A stretch of 64,000 bases of DNA from Candidatus Roizmanbacteria bacterium (GCA_013335175.1 JAAXWC010000007.1:1-64000); one strand, 5' to 3'. Positions 1 to 7,796 are shown, counted from the first letter of the stretch. The notes: generated by a model not told the origin, from the sequence alone. A program made the numbers and translations.

Positions 1-87
1 TGTTCTGATAATGAATGTGCTACGGTGATGGATCAAAAAAAACAAAAATTATTTGATACAATTTTACTGAATCCTATTGATCTCTAA
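1..87 (+). CDS. C-terminal end of an unidentified protein (5' end outside window)
   Basis: Frame 1 is open from the first base to TAA at 85-87 and encodes 28 residues ending in NPIDL. The start lies before the window, so no family can be assigned. Its stop overlaps the stop of the convergent malic enzyme gene (CTA at 84-86), a compact tail-to-tail arrangement that supports both reading frames being real. Confidence 0.45.
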   Translation, partial: CSDNECATVMDQKKQKLFDTILLNPIDL

Positions 88-1262
88 AACCCGTTTTCAT
101 GCTCATTTTTCAATGAGAAAATACTCTGATTGTGAATTGCGCGACAAATAGCAGGGACAACGCGGTCGTCAAAGACAGAAGGAATAATAAGTTCGGGGGT
201 GGGTTCTGTAACCAAAGCTGCAAGATTGTGAGCAGTTTCAAGCAGCATTTCTGTGGTAATACTTGTTACTTTGTGTTCGAGTGCTCCCTTAAATACTCCA
301 GGGAAAACGAGTGCATTATTTATTTGGTTTGGATAATCGGAACGCCCTGTACCAACAATATATGCACCGGCTTGTTTTGCTTCTTCGGGCATAATCTCTG
401 GAATAGGGTTTGCGAGTGCAAATATAATTGATTTTTCTGCCATGGTGGAGATCATTTCCGGCTTAAGAATTCCCGGTCCAGAAACTCCAACGAATACATC
501 GGCATTGTGTAAGGCATCAGACAGTACTCCGGTCTCGTTGTGTGGATTCGTCAATAGTGCTAACTCCTCTTTTTCAACGGAATTTTCGGATCTCCCTGTA
601 TAAAGGATACCCATTCGATCTACTACCAAGATATGCTTTGCCCCTTCAGCTAATAAAATTTTAGTAATAGCGGTTCCTGCCGCACCAGCTCCGGAAATGA
701 CAATACGAGCTGTTATGAGATCTTTCTGTGCAACTTTGAGTGCATTTACGAGTGCTGCAAGGATAGCGACCGCGGCTCCCCACTGATCATCATGAATTAC
801 CGGGATATCCAACAATTTTTTTAAACGTTCTTCAATTTGAAAACATTGTGGAGCCTTAATATCTTCTAAATTGATACCTCCAAAGCTTGGAGCGATGGCA
901 ACGACTGCCTGCACAATTTCATCAGGATTTTGGGTGGAAAGAACAAGGGGGAATGCATCTATGTTGGCAAAATGTTTAAATATCACACATTTCCCCTCCA
1001 TAACCGGAAGTGCGCCTTCTGGGCCGATGTTCCCCAAACCTAACACAGCCGATCCATCGGAAACTACTGCTACCGTATGTCCCTTTACCGTGTAGTTACC
1101 AGTTTCCTCCTTATGAGAAGCCAAATAGGAACTCACAGCCGCTACGCCGGGGGTGTAAACGAGAGATAAGTCGTGTTTATCCTCGATTTTCACCCGGGAT
1201 GCTGTCTCGAGTTTTCCTTTATATTTTTTATGTAGCTCAAGCGATTCTTGTTGAATATCCAT
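84..1262 (-). CDS. NAD(P)-dependent malic enzyme
   Basis: Oxidative decarboxylation of malate to pyruvate in the cytosol. The 392-aa protein has the N-terminal malic domain with VYTPGVA and SDGSAVLGLGNIGPEGALPV, then the NAD-binding domain with the Rossmann motif VISGAGAAGTA. The length fits the short bacterial class. The usual HDDQHGTA motif reads HDDQWGAA here, a visible departure beside the active site. I prefer the ATG at 1262 (MDIQQESLEL) because the longer frame to 1325 adds 21 residues unlike the family; ATG 1271 is also possible. No good Shine-Dalgarno is seen. The gene stands alone and convergent with the gene ending at 87. It could link C4 acids to pyruvate beside the glycolytic genes at 31-35 kb. 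Confidence 0.9.
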   Translation of the reverse strand: MDIQQESLELHKKYKGKLETASRVKIEDKHDLSLVYTPGVAAVSSYLASHKEETGNYTVKGHTVAVVSDGSAVLGLGNIGPEGALPVMEGKCVIFKHFANIDAFPLVLSTQNPDEIVQAVVAIAPSFGGINLEDIKAPQCFQIEERLKKLLDIPVIHDDQWGAAVAILAALVNALKVAQKDLITARIVISGAGAAGTAITKILLAEGAKHILVVDRMGILYTGRSENSVEKEELALLTNPHNETGVLSDALHNADVFVGVSGPGILKPEMISTMAEKSIIFALANPIPEIMPEEAKQAGAYIVGTGRSDYPNQINNALVFPGVFKGALEHKVTSITTEMLLETAHNLAALVTEPTPELIIPSVFDDRVVPAICRAIHNQSIFSLKNEHENGF

Positions 1263-1404
1263 GGGTATCATACATTCTATGGAGAAATTTCTTGTATTGC
1301 AAGGTAGAGTTTTTTGTCTTACCACTTTATTACTCGTTTTTCCTTCTGATCTTATACCTTTCCCTTATGCTTCTTTCAGTATTCGTACTATTAATTCTTA
1401 CTCT

Positions 1405-1414
1405 GAAAGGAGGT
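1405..1414 (+). promoter_or_regulatory. Strong Shine-Dalgarno for the small hydrophilin-like ORF
   Basis: The sequence GAAAGGAGGTG lies about 8 nt before the ATG at 1423. It is close to the full anti-SD complement and stands out because most neighbouring genes have no SD. It decides the start of the 36-aa ORF. Confidence 0.8.
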
Positions 1415-1422
1415 GTAAACCT

Positions 1423-1533
1423 ATGGCAACGAGGAAAAATAAACAAGAAAAAGTAACCGGACGAGGTTGGCACGGAGATCCTCAGGGACATCGCGAAGCT
1501 GGTAGACAGAGTCATAAAAACGACGAAAAATAA
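1423..1533 (+). CDS. Small KGG/hydrophilin-like stress peptide (36 aa)
   Basis: The 36-residue product starts MATRKNKQEK and contains GRGWHGDPQGHREAGRQSHK. It is very hydrophilic and Gly/Lys/His-rich, with a GWHGDPxGHxxAGxxxH pattern resembling one unit of the KGG/GsiB-type repeats of bacterial stress hydrophilins. That resemblance is by eye. A near-perfect SD (1405-1414) and a rho-independent terminator 28 nt after the stop make a complete monocistronic unit, so this is very probably a real and well-expressed small gene. No cysteines, signal or membrane segment are visible. Confidence 0.7.
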   Translation: MATRKNKQEKVTGRGWHGDPQGHREAGRQSHKNDEK

Positions 1534-1560
1534 TGGGTGTACTTAAACGGTTATTGATAC

Positions 1561-1586
1561 AAAAGGGCCTTATAAGGGGCCTTTTT
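1561..1586 (+). terminator. Rho-independent terminator after the small peptide gene
   Basis: AAAAGG pairs with CCTTTT, enclosing one mismatch and a CC/GG extension around a short loop, and the arm ends in a T run. It lies between the 36-aa ORF and cdd, so it separates the two. Confidence 0.7.
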
Positions 1587-1650
1587 GGTTATTATGGTTT
1601 CGTTACATGTGTACCCAACTATACGGTGCTTTTTCAGGTATACTTTTCCT

Positions 1651-2124
1651 ATGCGCTATATACCGTTTACCCAGCTGTCGGACGAGGATAGATCTCTTGT
1701 CAGCGCGGCACAAGACGCAATACGTCTTGCATACAATCCCACGACCCATCATCTCATGGGTGCTGCGGTGCAAACGCAATCAGGTGAAATTATTCAGGCA
1801 GGAAGCTTTTTTAGTTTTGAAACAGGAGTAAATATTTGTGCAGAGCGGGGAGCGATAATTACTGCAAACTCATTAGGAAAGCGAGATTTTGCAAAACTTG
1901 CGATAGTAAATCACTTCCATGGGGAGGAACACCACATCGTAACGCCCTGTGGCATATGTCGGCAGTTTTTATATGAGGTTGCGCAAATTACGAACCACGA
2001 TATCCCTATCCTTATTGGTGAGCATAGCCTTTCTCTCGATCTCATGGTCACTTCTGTGCAGGAGCTTCTGCCCTTTCCGTATCCTGCACTTGTCAGTTCT
2101 CCAATTGCTTCATCAGTGCCATAA
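1651..2124 (+). CDS. cdd: Cytidine deaminase
   Basis: Hydrolytic deamination of cytidine/deoxycytidine to uridine in pyrimidine salvage, which suits a nucleotide-scavenging CPR cell. The zinc site is complete: CAERGA (cysteine ligand plus catalytic glutamate) and PCGICRQ (two further cysteines). At 157 aa it is longer than the usual ~130-aa enzyme because of a C-terminal tail. The ATG at 1651 is chosen since a TATACT -10 box lies at 1639-1644, exactly 6 nt upstream, predicting a leaderless mRNA; the longer frame from 1585 would begin upstream of this promoter. The last 12 bp overlap the convergent GlsB-like gene. Confidence 0.93.
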   Translation: MRYIPFTQLSDEDRSLVSAAQDAIRLAYNPTTHHLMGAAVQTQSGEIIQAGSFFSFETGVNICAERGAIITANSLGKRDFAKLAIVNHFHGEEHHIVTPCGICRQFLYEVAQITNHDIPILIGEHSLSLDLMVTSVQELLPFPYPALVSSPIASSVP

Positions 2125-2361
2125 TTTCCTTCCAATCCAAATTACAATGATTGCTCCGAGCACGGAAATAAAGAGGCTGTATAAATTAAATCCATTCACG
2201 CCACTCCCTCCAAAGAGACTTACAATAAACCCGCCGAGAAACGCTCCAATAATACCTAAAATAATATCTGTAATTGGCCCCTGACGTGAATCGGTCTTCA
2301 TAATAATAGAAGCGATCCAGCCAGCAAGCAGTCCCAGTATAATCCATAAAATAATATTCAT
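2113..2361 (-). CDS. GlsB/YeaQ/YmgE-family small membrane protein
   Basis: The 82-aa protein has three hydrophobic segments. The glycine-rich GLLAGWIAS motif near the N terminus and a DIILGIIGAFLGGFI stretch are typical of the transglycosylase-associated/GlsB family. These are stress-linked inner-membrane proteins of unknown biochemical role. Unlike most genes here it has a good SD (GGGGGTGG on the minus strand, about 2368-2375), which fixes the ATG at 2361. The stop overlaps the end of cdd tail to tail. Length and topology match the family. Confidence 0.88.
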   Translation of the reverse strand: MNIILWIILGLLAGWIASIIMKTDSRQGPITDIILGIIGAFLGGFIVSLFGGSGVNGFNLYSLFISVLGAIIVIWIGRKLWH

Positions 2362-2544
2362 AGATATCCACCCCCTTGATTAATTCATAACATTTTAACT
2401 GTACATGGAGGTAGTAAAAAGAAGGTAAAAGATGGGTAAAGGGGGAGTAAGACTCACGTTAATCTACAATACACGAAATACGAAGGTTATTTTGAGTAAC
2501 TATTCAATACATTTTAAGTGCTTGTGATTGCGAGGTTCATGTAA

Positions 2545-2571
2545 GTCATCCTCGACTTGATCGAGGATCCA
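2545..2571. repeat. Isolated palindromic repeat (GTCATCCTCG type)
   Basis: GTCATCCTCGACTTGATCGAGGATCCA has CCTCGA/TCGAGG arms and the GTCATCC start shared with the repeats at 17299-17326 and after 27 kb. It lies in the otherwise featureless gap 2362-2584 before the yerC promoter. Confidence 0.6.
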
Positions 2572-2584
2572 TGTAGTAGTTAGC

Positions 2585-2612
2585 TTGCATTTCAATATCC
2601 CTGTGTTATACT
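2585..2612 (+). promoter_or_regulatory. Promoter of the YerC-like gene
   Basis: The -35 is TTGCAT (2585-2590) and the -10 is TATACT (2607-2612), with a 16-bp spacer. The predicted start (about 2619) falls at the left edge of the palindrome at 2618-2637, so the promoter looks built for repression at the start site. Confidence 0.65.
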
Positions 2613-2617
2613 TTATT

Positions 2618-2637
2618 TAACTAAAGTACTTTAATTA
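2618..2637. promoter_or_regulatory. Candidate autoregulatory operator of the TrpR/YerC-like protein
   Basis: TAACTAAAGTACTTTAATTA is a 20-bp inverted repeat centred on GTAC with a single non-complementary pair of positions. It starts six bases after the -10 and ends 10 bp before the yerC ATG. TrpR-superfamily dimers bind palindromes of this size and AT-rich CTA-type half sites, so autorepression is a reasonable inference; no binding evidence exists here. Confidence 0.5.
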
Positions 2638-2647
2638 GATAAAGCAT

Positions 2648-2965
2648 ATGAAAAACAACTATATTACATCAAAGATAGATAGGCTATTCATGGCGATTCT
2701 CTCTTTAGAAAATAAAAAAGAGGCACAAATATTTTTTAGAGACCTTTTAACTGAGGAAGAGATTGTTGAATTTGCTGCTCGCTTTGAAGTGGCAGAACTA
2801 TTGGGGAAAAAAGTTTCCTACTCCTCTATTGTGAAAAAAACAGGCATGAGTTCTACTACTATTGCCCGGATTAGCAAATGGCTTAATTTTGGATGTGGCG
2901 GATATAAACTTGCTATTCAGCGTCTTCATCATTCCCATACAAACCCTTCTTTGGAGGATTCGTAA
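2648..2965 (+). CDS. YerC/YecD-type TrpR-superfamily regulator
   Basis: The 105-aa protein matches the TrpR-like YerC/YecD family in length and layout. It has an N-terminal helix (IDRLFMAILSLENKKEA), the segment LLTEEEIVEFAARFEVAELL, then a helix-turn-helix of the form YSSIVKKTGMSSTTIARISKWL. It should be a small dimeric cytosolic DNA-binding protein. Ligand contacts cannot be judged by eye. The promoter and operator-like palindrome precede it, and the stop lies inside a possible attenuator (2951-3020) ahead of a DapF-like racemase. Its target may therefore be itself plus the three-gene cluster that follows. No SD is visible before the ATG. Confidence 0.85.
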   Translation: MKNNYITSKIDRLFMAILSLENKKEAQIFFRDLLTEEEIVEFAARFEVAELLGKKVSYSSIVKKTGMSSTTIARISKWLNFGCGGYKLAIQRLHHSHTNPSLEDS

Positions 2966-3020
2966 TCTTCGTATTTACTAAAGATTACTTATTATTACCC
3001 TCCAAACTGGAGGGTTTTTT
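2951..3020 (+). terminator. Terminator with a competing upstream pairing (candidate attenuator)
   Basis: CCCTCCA (2998-3004), loop AAC and TGGAGGG (3008-3014) followed by six T form a strong intrinsic terminator. Upstream, TTGGAGG (2951-2957), just before the yerC stop codon, is exactly complementary to CCTCCAA (2999-3005) and would exclude the terminator. The intervening GTAATCTT/AAGATTAC hairpin (2962-2969 with 2981-2988) would bring these arms together. The terminator itself is clear; the attenuation role is inference. Confidence 0.7.
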
Positions 3021-3046
3021 ATTTGATTATTACTTATTTATTATTT

Positions 3047-3844
3047 ATGAAAAATAAAATACAAACAGAAAAAAAATACGCGTTTTCAATTCTTCGCCCA
3101 GCGGGGAATGATACGCTCTTAATAAATGGAATTCCGGAACGATCAATAAGAAATAAATTAGTTGAACTTGCTTTTCAACAATTTCCCCTCGTTGAGCAAG
3201 TAGGATTTTACTCATTTAATAATCGAAATAAACAGGGAAGATTAGAAATGGCGGGAGGGGAGTTTTGTGGTAATGCGCTCCGCTCATTGGCCTATTTGCT
3301 TCTCGCTGGAAATAAAGGAGAATTATCATTTCAAGTTTCCGGTACAACAAAAATTCTTACGGCTGGAATTAAAAAAAGTAAATCCTCCTTTACAGAAATA
3401 CCATTGAAAACAAATTCAAACACACGGTTATTGGAAAATAATCTCTGGCAGATAGATTTAGAAGGTATTACTCAACTTATCACAAATAAGAGGAATATAT
3501 TAGGTGCAGATAAGGCGAAAAAAACAGCAAAAAATATACTCAGCAAATATCAATTGTTAGAATCGAGATCGGCAGCAGGGGTAATGTTTCTCACGAAAAA
3601 AAAAGAAGAGTATTTTATGGAACCAGTTGTTTGGGTGCGCAATATTCAAACATTTTTTTATGAAACTGCCTGTGCTAGTGGAACAGCCGCGGTTGGTATG
3701 TATCTTAGAAAATCAGTTTCAGTAAATCAGCCCAGTGGTCAGTTAATGAATGTTGATGTTAGAAAAGTTGATAACGAAATATGTCAGATATTTATCGATG
3801 GTCCTATTCAGGTAATCGAAAAGAAAGGAGAAATAACTATATGA
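3047..3844 (+). CDS. DapF-superfamily amino acid racemase/epimerase-like protein
   Basis: The 265-aa product has the DapF fold signature. Two candidate catalytic cysteines lie in GGEFCGNALRS (about residue 74) and ETACASGTAAVG (about residue 209), the two-base pair used for PLP-independent epimerisation. The consensus CGNGxR of true diaminopimelate epimerases reads CGNALR here, and no other lysine/DAP pathway gene is in the window, so a different amino acid substrate is likely. I choose ATG 3047; a TTG start at 3023 is possible. The start lies only 27 nt after a terminator T run, so expression needs read-through or its own promoter. The stop overlaps the next start (ATGA), implying translational coupling. 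Confidence 0.72.
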   Translation: MKNKIQTEKKYAFSILRPAGNDTLLINGIPERSIRNKLVELAFQQFPLVEQVGFYSFNNRNKQGRLEMAGGEFCGNALRSLAYLLLAGNKGELSFQVSGTTKILTAGIKKSKSSFTEIPLKTNSNTRLLENNLWQIDLEGITQLITNKRNILGADKAKKTAKNILSKYQLLESRSAAGVMFLTKKKEEYFMEPVVWVRNIQTFFYETACASGTAAVGMYLRKSVSVNQPSGQLMNVDVRKVDNEICQIFIDGPIQVIEKKGEITI

Positions 3845-5364
3845 GCAAAGAATATTTATCAAAACCGTTTGCTGAACAGTTAAAAACAGAAGGATATCGT
3901 TTGCCCGATATGTTACGCGAGTGGGAAGAAAAGGAAAACGGTGGGTTGAATAAGGTGGTCCAGCGCTGGACTGGGCTTCCCTTTGCGATTGTGAAACGAG
4001 GTGAGTTTGAAGAAAAACGAGACGAATTATTACCAATAATTGAGGAATCAATTCAAGCCTTCAATTCCTGGTGGCGTGAAAGAGGTGGAGAAGAACCACC
4101 TATGTTAACTGCGAAAGAACTGAGTCGCCGGACAGGCATATCAGTACAAAAAATTGTGGCGACGCTATCTTTGAATCCTATTGAATTAGGTATGTGGTCT
4201 GTATCTTGTCTAGATCCAACACTTTCAAAAAATCGGTTGCCACTAACTGAAAGTCGTAAATACGGCGTTTCACCGAAGGGAATACTACGAGATGCACGTT
4301 ATCTTTCACGAAGTCCAGGTGGAGGCCCGGTACAAAAAGCGAGAATTGATGAACGAAAAATTGATCCTCTCCTAAGAAAAGCAATTTATCAGCGGGTACC
4401 AATTCAGTTTGAACCAATAACCGTATCAGTTCAGCAAAAAGGTACAGAAAATCCGTCGCAAAGAATAAAAGAACCAACGTTCGAAGAGCTCATTTATCAG
4501 GAGCCGGATGGAGAAAAAATTATGAAGGTATTTGACTGGTTTAAGAAAGTTGGATATGGAAAAAAATGGGTATATAAAAATGAAGAATTAAAATTCGCGA
4601 AAAAACTTATTGATTTTTCCCAAGGGAAACCAATAGATTGGCTTATGTGGAATTGCATTGGTTTCACGTGGTATGGCAATAATGGAAAAATGCCAAGTTG
4701 TGATTTAACTAATAATTTAAATGCATCAATTACTTTATACTTTCAAAACAGAATTATTGAAATGGTAAATCAATTATCTACGATTGGTAATCCCCGCTTA
4801 TACATTCTATTACCAAGTAATGAAGCATTTGATGAAGCAGTATGGAATTATCGTCAACCGTATGAATCGCGCAAATCGATGCTTCGAGAGGCAGTTGCAG
4901 GCCTCCGAGAAGCTTACTCTACTATTTATTTACCTGCGAACGTCGATTTACGTATTGTTCGATGGGATGTTTACTTGAGAAGTCGAAAAGCAGCAAATCT
5001 GCCACCTTGGTATTCATCAGAAGGGAAAAACCGACTACAGGCTGATCCCGCGTATGAAAAAATTGCGAAACGTGCGCTGAAAAATGGAAAAAACTATTAT
5101 GAAAAATGGGGCATTTTTGTTGATGATAAAGAACTACTAGAAAAGCAAGTTGACTACTATGCAGTCTACGGTGGAGAGGGAATTGCTTATCAGGAGTTGT
5201 CAAAATCAGGAATAGATATTGTTCTTGTTAATTTTGAGGAGTGGACTGTTGTACAAGAAGGATATAGAGGGTCTAATAATTCTCTTTGCGCAGTAACTCC
5301 TATATCGGCTGCGGAAATGAGTCAGTTTTATGCATGGAAAAATGAACAAACAAAACTTAAATAA
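3841..5364 (+). CDS. Unrecognised 507-aa protein in the racemase cluster
   Basis: I do not recognise this family. The start at 3841 overlaps the previous stop by 4 bp and has an AAGGAG SD. Residues about 80-115 include a possible winged/HTH helix (LTAKELSRRTGISVQKIVA). The C-terminal ~270 residues are mixed alpha/beta, with a hydrophobic strand RLYILLPS, a tryptophan strand RIVRWDVYL and a tyrosine-rich segment VDYYAVYGGEGIAYQEL. There is no signal or membrane segment, so it should be cytosolic. The order of these C-terminal motifs loosely recalls Rossmann-like small-molecule synthases such as cyclodipeptide synthases. That is speculative and unverified. Context between a racemase and a serine hydrolase suggests a biosynthetic enzyme. 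Confidence 0.7.
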   Translation: MSKEYLSKPFAEQLKTEGYRLPDMLREWEEKENGGLNKVVQRWTGLPFAIVKRGEFEEKRDELLPIIEESIQAFNSWWRERGGEEPPMLTAKELSRRTGISVQKIVATLSLNPIELGMWSVSCLDPTLSKNRLPLTESRKYGVSPKGILRDARYLSRSPGGGPVQKARIDERKIDPLLRKAIYQRVPIQFEPITVSVQQKGTENPSQRIKEPTFEELIYQEPDGEKIMKVFDWFKKVGYGKKWVYKNEELKFAKKLIDFSQGKPIDWLMWNCIGFTWYGNNGKMPSCDLTNNLNASITLYFQNRIIEMVNQLSTIGNPRLYILLPSNEAFDEAVWNYRQPYESRKSMLREAVAGLREAYSTIYLPANVDLRIVRWDVYLRSRKAANLPPWYSSEGKNRLQADPAYEKIAKRALKNGKNYYEKWGIFVDDKELLEKQVDYYAVYGGEGIAYQELSKSGIDIVLVNFEEWTVVQEGYRGSNNSLCAVTPISAAEMSQFYAWKNEQTKLK

Positions 5365-6232
5365 TAAACCGGGATATGCTCTTTATATATTGCATAAGGG
5401 ATGCTTAGCATATGAAAAATATATAGGCTATGCTGATATGGAGAAAAATATGCTGATAGATAAACGTACCAATTTTCGATTGGCCTCTATTACAAAATTA
5501 TTTACCGCCCAAGCAATAGAAATATTAGAGAGACAGAATGTTATAACTTACAAAACAAAACTCGTCGATATATTTCCCCAAATTTCTATGTATTTAAAAC
5601 CCGTTACAATATATTCTCTATTAACTCATACTTCAGGGATACCTGATCACGAAAAAAACTTATATACATTATTGGAAAAAACAGAGCCAACTTTATATGA
5701 TGCGTGGAGAGTGCTTCAAACAAAAAAGAAATTGCTATTTCCGTGTGGAAGTAAGTTCCAGTACAGTGATGCGGGGTATGTTGTATTGGCTCTGATTATA
5801 GAGCATATTACAAGAAAAAAATATAGTACATATGTATCAGAAAATATATTTCAACCTTTTCAGATGAATACAACGATGGTATTAGATGAAACAAAACCAA
5901 CAATTCCTTTTCGGGCATTAGGGTATAGTTACAGCAAACGTAGCTATAAAATATACGATTATAATCCTCTGAATTATATTGTGGGCGATGAGGGTATTTA
6001 CTCCAATATCGAAGATTTGATAAAGTGGCTATCAGCCTTCTCCAAGAATGACAGAAATTTTGGATGGTTTCAGGAAGATAAAAATATATTGTGGTGTTCA
6101 GGGAGTTGGGTCGGCTTTAGAAATACAATTATGTTGGATACAAAGAAAGAAACAATAGCGATTTTTCTCTCTAATTCAACAAAGTTTTCAAGTATTATGA
6201 TGAGAAAAAAATTTATTGAACGTTTATTGTAA
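5342..6232 (+). CDS. SxxK serine hydrolase of the beta-lactamase/penicillin-binding-protein-like family
   Basis: The 296-aa protein has the class C beta-lactamase/esterase layout. The active-site SITK sits in FRLASITKLFTAQAIEIL, followed by HTSGIPDH and a YSD motif (YSDAGYVVLAL) where YxN is usual. Relatives include D-aminopeptidases, esterases and D-alanyl hydrolases. There is no signal peptide or membrane segment, so unlike true beta-lactamases it appears cytosolic, consistent with a metabolic role in the racemase cluster. It overlaps the upstream gene by 23 bp (35 bp if ATG 5330 is used). The third catalytic motif (KTG-type) is not obvious; CSGSWVGFRN near residue 255 occupies that place. 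Confidence 0.8.
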   Translation: MNKQNLNNKPGYALYILHKGCLAYEKYIGYADMEKNMLIDKRTNFRLASITKLFTAQAIEILERQNVITYKTKLVDIFPQISMYLKPVTIYSLLTHTSGIPDHEKNLYTLLEKTEPTLYDAWRVLQTKKKLLFPCGSKFQYSDAGYVVLALIIEHITRKKYSTYVSENIFQPFQMNTTMVLDETKPTIPFRALGYSYSKRSYKIYDYNPLNYIVGDEGIYSNIEDLIKWLSAFSKNDRNFGWFQEDKNILWCSGSWVGFRNTIMLDTKKETIAIFLSNSTKFSSIMMRKKFIERLL

Positions 6233-6332
6233 AGGGTAAAAGTCTGGGAGAACAACGTTCTCAAGACAAGTAATATGTCTTCAAGATATATTTGTAGAAA
6301 ACAACTGGTATTTTTGCCAGCATAAAATCTAG

Positions 6333-7796
6333 TTATTTTGTATTATATGTAGTTTTTTCTTCTGGCTTCATGGTAGGGAAGAGAATCACGTCTCGAATGG
6401 TTGGCTGATTGGTGATAAGCATTACCATGCGGTCGATTCCTAGTCCCAAACCACCCGTCGGTGGCATTCCGTACTCTAAAGATTCAACGAAATCGGTATC
6501 CATGGGGTGCGCCTCTTCGTCTCCTTGAGATTTTGCCTTTGCCTGTTCCTCAAAGAAGGCTTTTTGGGTGACCGGATCATTTAATTCAGAGTACCCATTT
6601 CCGATTTCCCAACCGTTGATATACGGTTCAAATCGTTCAATAAGTTCTGGATTCTCTGGTTTTTGTTTGCATAGCGCGGTTGTTTCTTTCGGGAAATCTG
6701 TTACAAATGTTGGTTGGATAAGATGTTCTTCTACAGCTTCAAACAAGGTTGCTATGGCCAATCCACGAACAAACTCTCCCTTGTATTCAAGATGGTGGGA
6801 ACGGATTGCTTCTTGTAGCTCGGCATCTGAAAGGGTTGTTACATCAATCTTGAGGTATTCTTTAATAGCATCGTGCATCGTAATTCTTCTCCAAGGTGCT
6901 TTTAAATTTATTTTTGTTCCCTGGTACTCAATTTCGGTAGTTCCATAGATTTTTTGTGCCACATATTCATAGAGACTTTCCGTGATTTTCATCATATCCT
7001 GATAGTCTGCGTAGGTCCAGTAACACTCCATCATGGTAAACTCAGGATTATGACTTTTATCCATTCCTTCATTGCGGAAATCTTTATCAATTTCATATAC
7101 TTTTTCAAATCCTCCAACAATGAGTCGTTTGAGATACAGTTCATCTGAAATTTTAAGAAATAAATCAAAATCGAGTGCGTTGTGATGAGTAGTGAATGGA
7201 CGGGCATTGGCACCACCGTATATCGGTTGCAGGGTTGGAGTTTCTACCTCTAAAAATCCTCGACTATCAAAAAACTCGCGCACCGCTTTTACGATCGTAG
7301 ATCTATTTTTAAATACCTGTTTAATTTCCGGATTCATAATTAAGTCAAGATAGCGCTTTCTATAGCGATCTTCTGTGTCTTTCATCCCGTACCAGGTTGA
7401 AGGAAGGGGGCGAAGCGTTTTTGCGAGAATGGTGCAGGATTCGACCAGGACAGTCAGCTCTCCTGCAACAGTCATAAATAGTTTACCGGTAATGCCGATA
7501 AAATCACCAATATCCAGCAAGGGAAGAAGCCCAAATTGAGTTTCTCCCAGTACATCAAATTTAAAACAAATTTGAATTTTTCCAGAATCATCGGTGAGGT
7601 CTCCAAAAGACATTTTTCCATGCCCGCGCATAGCCATAAGTCGGCCCGCGATTTGCACCTGTTCGTCAACGTGTTTTTCTCGAGCTTCTTTTACCGAGAT
7701 ACCATTGAATTTGGTGGGGTAAGGATTGATGCCCTTTTGTTGGAGAGATGCAAGTTTTTCAATTCGGATTTCGCGCAGGGAATTGGTGTCTTTCAT
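6333..7796 (-). CDS. lysS: Lysyl-tRNA synthetase, class II
   Basis: Charges tRNA-Lys in the cytosol. The 487-aa length fits LysS. An N-terminal OB-fold anticodon-binding domain (about 40-150, with VQIAGRLMAMRGHGKMSF) is followed by the class II catalytic core: motif 2 FRNEGMDKSHNPEFTMME and motif 3 GLGLGIDRMVML. The start is supported by TACAAT (minus strand, plus coordinates 7803-7808) exactly 6 nt before the ATG, with TTGCCA 17 bp further upstream, so the mRNA is predicted leaderless. The gap to the convergent hydrolase gene holds two small hairpins (6248-6262, 6263-6281) without T runs. Confidence 0.97.
   Translation of the reverse strand: MKDTNSLREIRIEKLASLQQKGINPYPTKFNGISVKEAREKHVDEQVQIAGRLMAMRGHGKMSFGDLTDDSGKIQICFKFDVLGETQFGLLPLLDIGDFIGITGKLFMTVAGELTVLVESCTILAKTLRPLPSTWYGMKDTEDRYRKRYLDLIMNPEIKQVFKNRSTIVKAVREFFDSRGFLEVETPTLQPIYGGANARPFTTHHNALDFDLFLKISDELYLKRLIVGGFEKVYEIDKDFRNEGMDKSHNPEFTMMECYWTYADYQDMMKITESLYEYVAQKIYGTTEIEYQGTKINLKAPWRRITMHDAIKEYLKIDVTTLSDAELQEAIRSHHLEYKGEFVRGLAIATLFEAVEEHLIQPTFVTDFPKETTALCKQKPENPELIERFEPYINGWEIGNGYSELNDPVTQKAFFEEQAKAKSQGDEEAHPMDTDFVESLEYGMPPTGGLGLGIDRMVMLITNQPTIRDVILFPTMKPEEKTTYNTK

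Noticed and set aside
1323..1533. Longer or alternative frames around the 36-aa peptide (start 1261, or minus-strand 1330-1515)
   Set aside because: The strong SD places translation at 1423, and upstream residues of the longer frame overlap the malic enzyme start and show no family pattern.
2113..3844. TGA reassigned to an amino acid, as in some CPR lineages
   Set aside because: TGA ends several genes exactly where family length predicts or where overlaps (ATGA) occur, and no conserved protein here needs TGA read-through.
3047..3844. Assignment as true diaminopimelate epimerase (dapF)
   Set aside because: The cysteine motifs differ from the consensus and no DAP pathway genes are nearby, so only the superfamily is claimed.
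6248..6281. Two small hairpins between the serine hydrolase and lysS as an intrinsic terminator
   Set aside because: Stems are only 6 bp each and neither is followed by a T run on either strand; kept only as a remark.
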